This document shows, one piece after another, positions 56,701 to 64,000 of a stretch of DNA of 64,000 nucleotides. Position numbers and translations under genes: made by a program. Under the pieces are notes generated by a model. That model was not told the DNA's origin, did no database searches, and was given only the letters and a program-made list of their open reading frames with translations. Position 1 is the first letter of the stretch, and each line of letters starts with the position of its first letter. Source of the DNA: Psettodes erumei (Eukaryota; Chordata; Actinopteri; Pleuronectiformes; Psettodidae). The DNA is taken from contig JAFBJZ010000915.1 of assembly GCA_016785225.1 (NCBI GenBank), positions 2,542,001 to 2,606,000 of the forward strand, in the 5' to 3' direction.

Positions 56701-58678
56701 CATACAGCTGAATAACATGGGGGTGTCAGTGGTCCGATTTCATGACTCAGAGTCTGGTATGTCCACCATTAGTGAAGACTCTTGACCAAACTCTTGTTTG
56801 GACTACTGATGGTTGAGGGATGGATGTAGATTCTGCAGATGCTGCTCTCATTGACATTCCTGCAGTCAGCACAGTGACAGCATGCTCCCTCACAGCTAAC
56901 CACCTCTGTGGCTTTGTAATGCTTGACCTCTTATTGTGAGTAGTCTGAGGCACACCTGGGCAGTAATCGTACTGTAATCAGCATCTTGATAAGCCACATC
57001 TGTCAAGTTGATGGCAAAAGAGGAATAAATCTTAGATTTGTTTTCAACTCATGAAAAATGGGAGCAAAAACAATAAGGTTGCTTTTACATTTTGTTCAGT
57101 AAGTATGATCTGATGATATATTATTATATATGATCATCAGAAGCATGTTTTCTTAAAATTTCAGTTTTATGTATGTTGTTTTTCTGTGGTGGCAGGTGAA
57201 CACACGGAGAGGCTGCTATTTGTGAATAAAGACAAACAGTAGAAAAACTGCTAAAACTGTCACACTGATGTGGAAAAACCACATACTCTTATTGGTAAGT
57301 TCCTGCTCCATCTAAAATAATATATGTGTGAAGTTCACTAATATTTAAAAAAAAAAACCCTGATGTTTCAGTTCATTACTTACTTACCAGCAATCCTGTC
57401 CTTTTCATGTGATAGTGAACAGAAAGTGAACAGAGAAAAGGCACATTTACATGACTTTGGTAAAAAACCCACCATCTGTGACAATGATTTCCAACTCCAC
57501 ATATTTAAGTGAATTTGAAAACTGACTGCTGCCCAGAGCACAGTTGTACCGTCCTGAGTCAGACTCTGTCAGATCTCTGATGGTCACAGACAGAACGCCT
57601 CCATATACCTTTCCTTTTTCATACTCAATACTGTATCTGCCACTCTGAGCACTGCTTTTTGATGTTCTCATTAGAACACTGTCAGAGGTGCATTTGTCCT
57701 TACAGAAGTACTTCCATGTTTGAGAGAACACATAAGAGCACTGTACTGTGACATGTCCTCCTTTGGTGCCTGAGTAGACAAGTAACTCTGCGTTGTTTCC
57801 ATGCAGCCGAGCTGTTGAACAGATAGACAGTCAGAGGTTAATGCCTGTTGATGCTGTGGTCGGATTTGCATGTGTTCTTAAGCATTTAAAATGCTGAAAT
57901 TAATAAAGTCATGACTTTTTGTTGATTGCTTAACTCACTTCCCATTAGCAGAACAAAGAAGTTGTTGCAGAACTAATGCAGTCACTGAGTTAACCCCTTA
58001 ATGCCTGAATTTATTTCCAATTATCAAAGTCAAGTAGATGCTAAATTAAGTTGAGAGTGTTAATTTGAGTATAGCACATAAAATAGATATAAATCTAATA
58101 TTATCTATTATCTATGATGCAAATTAGCGACAACAGGCAATAAAGGTAAATAACCTGTTCCCATCTCAGGTATGAAGATTCTTTTATTAATGTAACAAAG
58201 CAAAACTAATACAGACGCTATTTTGGCTGTTTTGGAGCAGAAGTGGTTTGTTGCTAAATCGCGACAATAGGCGTTAAGGGGTTAAATCTGTCTCAACTTT
58301 TCAAATGTATGTAGTAAAAAGTTGAGAACCTGCAAGTCATTAGGACATTATTTCCATGTGTTGGTTTCAAAATACTCATGGGCTCATTCAACGGGATGTG
58401 ATATTTGTTTGTGAAATCTACTGCATATTGGAGGATTTTTCTAAATCTGATCTCAGACTCCTGTATTCGGACAAAAAAACCCATCCTTTAAAGTGACTCA
58501 TCTGTGGACTTTGACCACGTATAAAACTAGGAAATGAGAGGCTGCTGGTGCAACTGATGAACTGCGAATGGACATAATAAAGACAAACCATGTAATAAAT
58601 GAGAGAAAGTGAGAGAAACACAAAGTGAGTGTACTCACAGAGGAAGAAGAAGCAGATCAAAGTGTGACCAACCTTCAT
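53725..58678 (-). CDS. CD300/pIgR-like receptor, two Ig V domains, two ITIMs
   Basis: Likely an inhibitory leukocyte surface receptor of the CD300 (CMRF35)/pIgR-like group. Exons in coding order: signal 58639-58678, V1 57473-57811, V2 56089-56409, stalk 55697-55816, membrane 55133-55240, tail 54609-54646, 54372-54521, 53725-53853; 414 residues. Each V domain has the first Cys, a K(Y)FCK..C motif giving the extra disulfide of this family, and DSG.Y.C (DSGRYNC, DSGWYRC). The stalk is Ser/Thr/Pro-rich. The membrane segment is VMLYVYLTLVVMFVLLLIAV with RKR after it. LTYTQL (Tyr 382) and VVYSDL (Tyr 408) fit the ITIM pattern. All Ig exons are phase 1-1, so I join both V exons in one gene; only one signal exon was found for them. 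Two separate genes, one lacking a signal exon, is the less likely alternative. Confidence 0.82.
53955..54225 (+). repeat. Possible retroelement 3' fragment in receptor intron
   Basis: A T-rich stretch (GAGTTTTTTGTTCATTAAAT, then CTCAGTGTACC...TGCCTGGTCTGTGACTGTATTTGGGTC) resembles the tail of fish retroelements that end in '...TGCATTTGGGTC'. The open frame of about 107 residues there (53880-54203) is hydrophobic low-complexity sequence within an intron of the minus-strand receptor. The family is not identified. Confidence 0.3.
56740..57101 (-). mobile_element. Truncated Tc1/mariner-like DNA transposon
   Basis: On the minus strand the fragment encodes part of a Tc1-type helix-turn-helix (REHAVTVLTAGMSMRAA), with a frame change just after. 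The rest of the transposase is gone. The right half (AATCAGCATCTTGATAAGCC, TCATGAAAAATGGGAGCAAA, ending TTTTGTTCAGTA) matches the terminal region I recall for a common teleost element whose ends read TACACTGAACAAA. It sits in the intron between the V1 and V2 exons of the minus-strand receptor. Confidence 0.7.
57990..58285. mobile_element. Short inverted-repeat element with TTAA ends (piggyBac-like MITE)
   Basis: The left end TTAACCCCTTAATGCC (57990-58005) and right end GGCGTTAAGGGGTTAA (58270-58285) are near-perfect reverse complements. If TTAA is the target duplication, 288 bases remain between, starting CCCC and ending GGGG. There is no coding sequence. TTAA target sites are typical of piggyBac-type transposons; assignment to that group is inference. 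It lies in the first intron of the minus-strand receptor. Confidence 0.65.
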
Positions 58679-58779
58679 GCTGAGGCTCTGACTGTCAAAT
58701 GCTGTTTTTCTTCTTCTTCACTTGGAAAAATCAAGAACTTCTTACTTCCCTAAATGGTGGAGTCCCTCCTTCAAATACA

Positions 58780-58804
58780 ACACACACACACACACACACA
58801 CACA
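58780..58804. repeat. (CA)n microsatellite
   Basis: A perfect CA dinucleotide run lies between the divergent receptor genes, about 100 bases upstream of the minus-strand start codon. Confidence 0.9.
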
Positions 58805-58984
58805 GCCCCCCATCAGTCTGTATTTCGATGTATTTATCAGTCTGCAGGGTCAGAGTGTACAGTAAGGAACTCTGTATTTTATCAACTTGTCTTTGATTTA
58901 CATTCTGTTCATCTATGCACTTGGTTTTCTGCAATAATTTCTCATTAATCTTTCATCTGGTCTACATGTAAGTCATAAGTATAG

Positions 58985-59195
58985 ACAAACACTGAGTTTC
59001 AGCTGGAGGACAGCCAATCTGACATTATCCTGCAGCATGCTTTGATAAACTTGGGAATTCATTTTCTACTTGATGAGCAGTGCCCTTTTTATGCCATACA
59101 TAGTTCCTCCAAAATAAACTTTAGTTTCATCAGTCTGCAAAACATTTACCCAGTAGTGATGTGGAGTGTCAAGGTTCTCCTAAGCAAACTTCCAC
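58985..59195 (-). pseudogene. Decayed Tc1-like transposase fragment
   Basis: The minus strand reads FA-stop-ENLDTPHHYW, VNVLQTDETKVYFGG, TMYGIK and, past another stop, SQVYQSMLQDNVR. This follows the Tc1 transposase pattern around the second catalytic Asp (NVLWTDETK...FG). At least two in-frame stops make it non-functional. It is a separate fragment from the element at 56740-57101. Confidence 0.65.
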
Positions 59196-59340
59196 TCAAA
59201 GATGTCCACATCCAGACGTCCATGTCCAGACATCCACGTACAGCCAAAAATTTGCCACCAAAGCAAATAGCCAGCAGTACAAGTGCATCAACTTGGTATG
59301 TGATAGAAAAGTAAATCAGCCTACAGCTCCAGTTGTCATT

Positions 59341-59374
<34 letters not shown>
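59341..59374. repeat. (ATC)n microsatellite
   Basis: Eleven perfect ATC units, followed by a few AAC units, about 170 bases upstream of the plus-strand receptor start. Confidence 0.9.
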
Positions 59375-59545
59375 ACAACAACAGTCTGTGGGTGTTAACA
59401 ACCACACAGAAAGAGAAGGCAAGGAAATGAATAATTGAAGCAGCTTCAGCCTTGCATCTGGTCAGACAGCAAAAAGACAGAAGAAGAGACTGGGGAGTAT
59501 TCTCCTGCCGCTGAATGATTGTTTTCCGTCAGGATCAAATTCAGA

Positions 59546-62248
59546 ATGAACATCCACCATGTTCTGTTCTTCTGCTTCTTATCAGGTGAGGACAGACAAA
59601 CTGAATCTGTCTCTGACGCTGCAGCACATACACTTTCCCTTATGTTGGTTTCTTGTTCTGTTGTTCTCTGATTCTTTTACAAATGTTGCTGAAAACATAA
59701 CTATACCATTACAAAACTTATTGGCCCCTTCCCTATTTTCTTCCTGCCTTACTCACACCAAACCTGTCTTTGATCATTTTGATCTCGATCATACACCCAG
59801 AAAAATGTTGTAGTTTTGATGATACCATACTGACAAAATCGGTTGCCAGACAGATAGACAATACTCAAACTGCTTCTGATGTAGTTCCTGCTAAAGTTGG
59901 TGTATCCAGGACCACACTTTGCCATGATCGCTCTCTCTCTCTCTCTGTCACACACACACACACACATACATGTACATGCACATGAAATGAAAGCAATATC
60001 AGACGTGAGAACAACGATCTGTTTGTAAGTGTTCACCTTTCATCTTTTCAACAGCGTTTTGTGGTGGAAACTCTGGGGTCCGCACTTATATGGGAGCTGA
60101 GGGAAGAAGTGGTACAATTACCTGCTACTTAACTGTGTCTGGAAGAAACAAGTTCTTCTGTAAGGAAAAATGTAAAGCAAAAGAAGACATTCTCATTAAA
60201 ACATCAAATTTCAGAGGTAGAAGTGGGAGACACAGTCTTCGGTATAAACAGGACTCATCTGGAAGAGGACATCTATCTGTGACATTCACACGTCTGAACC
60301 AGTCAGACTCAGGACAGTACAGGTGTGGTATTGGCAGCTCTTTGGTTCCAGATTCATACTCTGACTTTGAGATCAGAGTTTCAGCTGGTGAGTTTCCACT
60401 GATTAAATTCATTCAAACTGATCTATTTGGTATACTCATTATATTTAGGGATTTTTGAGGCACTGGAAATAAATATCACTTCATTTAAAAAACTGTTTGG
60501 GATGCATAAGCTGTATACAACTGATTAATGTTAATTTACATTGGTTAAATGTTAATTTCACTAATGTGTTAATGTGAAGCAAAAGAAATGCAGTGGTCAG
60601 AATGCAGCATCTTAAAGGAAATGCAGATAAGTAACTGATGAACATATCTTCTACAGCACCATTGGATGGAATTACTGGTTTTGTCCCTACAGTATCCAAA
60701 GGACAGACATTCACATTAGGATGCAAAAGTTCAATCTATGGAAATAGGAAGTTCTTCTGTAAGACCCCGTGTAAAAAAAGAGAGAACATTCTTGTTGACA
60801 CAAATGGCATCATGGCCCAGAGTGGCAGGTACAGTGTTGAATACAAAGAAAGATCTGTGCATGGACTGTACATCACCATCGCAGAGGTGTCCATGTCAGA
60901 TGCAGGATGGTACATTTGTGGTTACGGCAAACCTTCATCTCCAGATTCATACTATAAATTTCGAATCCACGTTACAGATGGTGAGTTTCTATTAAACAAA
61001 ATAATAAAAATGTTTTCTCATAATTTATGTACCTTCTGTTCCACTCATAACGCTAACTGATGATACAAAAGTTCACCTTCAGGTACTCATTCAAAATGCA
61101 ACAAATGGCCATTTAGTGTAAATAGAATTGTTGTACACAACATTGTAAGAGACAACATTTGATTGATGTATTGACATTATAAGTAATACAAATAAAAAGG
61201 TTGTCTCAGGTTCCCTAAGAAGTAACTTCACACTGAATCCACACATTACATGTGCTGACCAATATCTGTGTATGAAGATGACAGGAACCAGGAGGCAAAC
61301 AAGCTTTTTGGATTTAATATCTTAATTGATTCACTATGTTTTCACAACTCCAAACACTTCCAGACAAAACTGGACTTGTTACGAGATCGGTCTCCACATT
61401 GGCCCCCACCTCAAGAACAACACAGGATTTATCAGCTTTCCCTGGAAACACCAGCAAGTCTTCAGGTATGGGAGAATTTGTAGGGTACTATTTGTCCAGC
61501 TGTCAGTCACTGTCCCTCTGCCAAATTAACATGTTTTTTCCTGAACACTGTCAAATTACACATTGGCTACATTGTCTTTTTTCTCTTTTCTTTCTTTTAA
61601 CCCTTGTGTATACATCTTCAGTCTCACTTTCATCCGTCCCATCCAGTTTGGTCAATGTCCCTCTCCCAGGTTATTTCTTGCCTCTTGTTGTGTGTGTGCC
61701 CTTGGTTTTTGTGCTCTTGGTTGTTTTTCTGCTAGTTCACTGCCAACTGAAGACAAGGAACAACTCTGGCTCAAACAAGAGAGGAAACACAAACAACGTA
61801 AATATGGAGGTGACTCTCTTTAACTGTTCTTTTTCTGTTCTTCTGTTCTTGTGGGTTACGATCACTGCTGTATTGTAACATTTAATTAAAGCAAGTGAGA
61901 CCGTGGACTAAATGACTAGCTAAGAGGTGTAAACCTGTATGTGTATGCAGACATGTTTTGCATCCTCTCAAAACTGAGAAGTAAATTAAAGTCAGTGGAG
62001 TTGATTTTAATTGTTGCCATTAAAAAAAAAAATCATATTTGCCTAAGAATGACAAATATCTTTTCATTAGTCCAGCTACTGCTCCACTGCAGGTTTAATA
62101 TCATTCCTGTTTTGTTTTGTTTTTGTCTTTCACCTATGAGAACCTTGCTCCAGGATCCACATGTGAAGACCCAGTCTACCAGAGCCTTGATCCAGCCAGC
62201 AGGGATGAACAAACCTACTCAGCATATCAAGAGATAGAAACCAAATAA
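59546..62248 (+). CDS. CD300/pIgR-like receptor, two Ig V domains, short tyrosine tail
   Basis: This is the sister of the minus-strand receptor and has the same plan. Exons: signal 59546-59585, V1 60055-60387, V2 60657-60980, stalk 61364-61465, membrane 61622-61809, tail 62141-62248; 364 residues. Both V domains show FFCK..C (extra disulfide) and the DSG.Y.C or DAG.Y.C motif (DSGQYRC, DAGWYIC). The membrane segment (VVCVPLVFVLLVVFLLV) has no charged residue, so adaptor pairing through the membrane is not indicated. The tail has CEDPVYQSLDP (Tyr 342) and YSAYQEI (Tyr 358). SAYQEI fits the ITIM pattern, while YQSL-12 residues-YQEI has the widest ITAM spacing. The membrane exon could instead end at 61797 (AAC|gtaaat), which also keeps frame. 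The exon order and phases equal those of the neighbour. Confidence 0.82.
59931..59968. repeat. (CT)n(CA)n compound microsatellite
   Basis: A CT run followed by a CA run in the first intron of the plus-strand receptor. Confidence 0.85.
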
Positions 62249-62474
62249 TAATGTTTGGATTTGGATAATATATTTTGCATCTTATAATTCTTATGTTTCT
62301 TTATTTTTTTGGCAGATATTTTCTTTAAATATGGTATTTTTGATCAGTTCTTTTCTAATGACACTGTTGTTGGTGTTCAGCTACAGCTACTTCAGATTCC
62401 CACAGATTTTAATTAGTTGTAATGTCTGGTAAATATGAGGCAACTTGTGCTAAAAAATGGTCCTGCAAGCTTAC

Positions 62475-62480
62475 AATAAA
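62475..62480 (+). terminator. Poly(A) signal of the plus-strand receptor
   Basis: AATAAA lies about 230 bases after the stop TAA (62246-62248), with GT-rich sequence downstream at about 62531-62545. Confidence 0.55.
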
Positions 62481-62549
62481 GATGGAAAAACATGATGGCA
62501 AGTCAATAACAAATGAAAATGAAAGAACAGGTAGTGGGTGTGTGTATCA

Positions 62550-64000
62550 ACATGTATATTTGTTGATTTGGTTATTGATGTGGTTATTTCTCCATTGTAA
62601 TGTGCCATATGAAGTTTAGAACTAAAGTGGTTGCCCCCCTGGAAAAGACTGATTTGCTTTAGCAAATGACTATTTATGATATCTTTGTATGAAGCATTTG
62701 CTGTCTCCTAATTATGTATTTGTGTATTAGAAACAACTATTGATTCTTTTGGATGTAACTATAAATTGTTAAATGTCACGTGTGAATGAATGGTGTATGG
62801 TTTGTTATATTTCATGATTCTTGTGACTTCTTCATACAAATGTGTACTGATGAAGATATCAATCTAATCACAGTTTCACCTCACTCACATGGCAGTAACA
62901 TCCTGTCAAACGGACCAAAGGAAGGCAGGGTCCCTTCATCAGATGCAAGAACCTTCAAATTACAGAGGAAGTGATTATTTGTTAGTGTCTGAAATAGAGA
63001 AGTGTTAATGAGTGTTTATGCGATGAAGAAAACACACACACACACAGTGAGAGAGATTGAGCTGTATCAGAACTGCCCCCCCCACCCCCACACACACACA
63101 CACACACACAACACAGGGAAAACTGTTATACTTCCTGTCGCAAAAAGATACTGATCCCTGCTGTTTCCTGTCATTAGAAGTAAGATTACTGCAAGTAAAA
63201 AGAAACATTTAAATGAGCATTTTGCACCAGAGTCCATGATCATTAAACATAAAACCAAACCAAATGTTTGGACTCCAGAGCATTTGCACTGTAAATTGTT
63301 AAATTATGCTCCTCCTTAGTAGACTTTGTGTTGGCTATGGACCAGCATCTGTCACCATTGACCAGAGATTTTCTATGAACTTCTGTGAACAAACAAAGCC
63401 TTATAGACCTGCTGTAGTAGCACACACTACCTAAATTCTGTACAATTTCGAAATCTCTGTCAGTCTACATGTCATTTTCTCGGCTTTGCTTTTAATTCTG
63501 TTTTATGTTGCACGCAACAGTATGTTACTGCCATGAACAGTGAACAGTCAAAAATGTTTCAAATTTCACAATAAAATGGTTTGTACATTTCTCTGCAGGA
63601 CTAACGTTGGTCCTGTCCTGACACATCTTGGTTTGTCAGCTGTGATTGATTAGTCCTGTCACCATGGAGACAGGCTGCTGCATCTGCTGTCTCCATAATC
63701 CATCTTTTCCCTTTCATCCCTGGTTGTTTTGTTTTTCAGTGTCATTTTAGCATGACGCTGAACACAGAAAGTTTAATAGGTTTAACTTGTTAGGCTGAAG
63801 GCCTTGTGATATGACTCACAGAAAAAGCAGGGAGCACCTTATATCTCATTTTTTTATTTAATTAACTCAGAATATTTTTGCACGTTCACATCTTCCACCA
63901 CTAAAAATGTCTGCACAAGGCTTTGTACACTACAGCACTTTAGATTCAAGAAGTATGTCCAGTGATCCACAATGTTCAATACTTAATACATGCATTTCAT
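62550..64000. other. Gene-free right flank
   Basis: No exon was recognised up to the window end. It has a CA tract at 63089-63110 preceded by a C-run, a smaller CA tract near 63032-63044, and another AATAAA near 63571. Further members of the receptor family could lie beyond the window. Confidence 0.5.
63089..63110. repeat. (CA)n microsatellite
   Basis: A perfect CA run follows a poly-C stretch. Confidence 0.9.

Larger units (their letters stand above)
58679..59545. promoter_or_regulatory. Bidirectional upstream region of the two receptor genes
   Basis: Only 867 bases separate the two divergent start codons, so both promoters must lie here or in overlapping introns. The stretch holds a (CA)n tract (58780-58804), a decayed Tc1-like transposase piece (about 58985-59195) and an (ATC)n tract (59341-59374). 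No TATA box is evident. Confidence 0.5.

Noticed and set aside
56089..57811. Two separate minus-strand receptor genes
   Set aside because: Only one signal-peptide exon (58639-58678) and one membrane/tail set were found, and both V exons share phase 1-1, so a single two-domain gene is simpler. The plus-strand neighbour has the same plan.
59338..59374. CRISPR-like short repeats
   Set aside because: It is a trinucleotide microsatellite in a vertebrate genome with no spacers.

Overview
The window is vertebrate nuclear DNA, almost certainly from a ray-finned (teleost) fish. Genes are split into many exons with GT-AG introns. The collagen start (MFSFVDSRT...) is of the fish type II collagen kind, and fish-type transposon remnants and microsatellites are scattered through it. 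All gene models were assembled by hand from splice signals, reading frame and remembered family sequences; no database search was possible.

Layout, left to right. (1) 1-7.1 kb: gene-free upstream DNA. (2) 7150-26315 (+): col2a1, a complete 54-exon fibrillar collagen alpha1(II) gene. Every exon fits the family exon-length pattern except exon 7, which is one base short and breaks the frame. A perfect hairpin spans the start codon. (3) 29169-34593 (-): aaas (aladin), 16 exons, tail-to-tail with col2a1. (4) 37565-43553 (+): map3k12 (DLK kinase), 13 coding exons, head-to-head with aaas across a shared upstream region that contains a consensus CRE. (5) 47592-51270 (-): pcbp2, 12 coding exons and three KH domains, tail-to-tail with map3k12. 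(6) 53725-58678 (-) and 59546-62248 (+): two head-to-head, two-Ig-domain receptors of the CD300/pIgR-like family. Their tails differ: the minus-strand gene carries two clear ITIMs, the plus-strand gene a short tail with a wide ITAM-like tyrosine spacing.

How the genes relate. The left three quarters is housekeeping or developmental: cartilage matrix, a nuclear-pore WD protein, an axon-injury MAP3K and a poly(C)-binding RNA regulator. AAAS, MAP3K12 and PCBP2 also lie close together on human 12q13; COL2A1 is on the same human arm but farther away. The right end is an immune-receptor segment with several transposon relics (two Tc1-like, one with piggyBac-like TTAA ends), consistent with a more rapidly changing region.

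No wholly new system was found. The points most worth checking are the col2a1 exon 7 frameshift, the start-codon hairpin with its tiny upstream ORF, and the divergent receptor pair.
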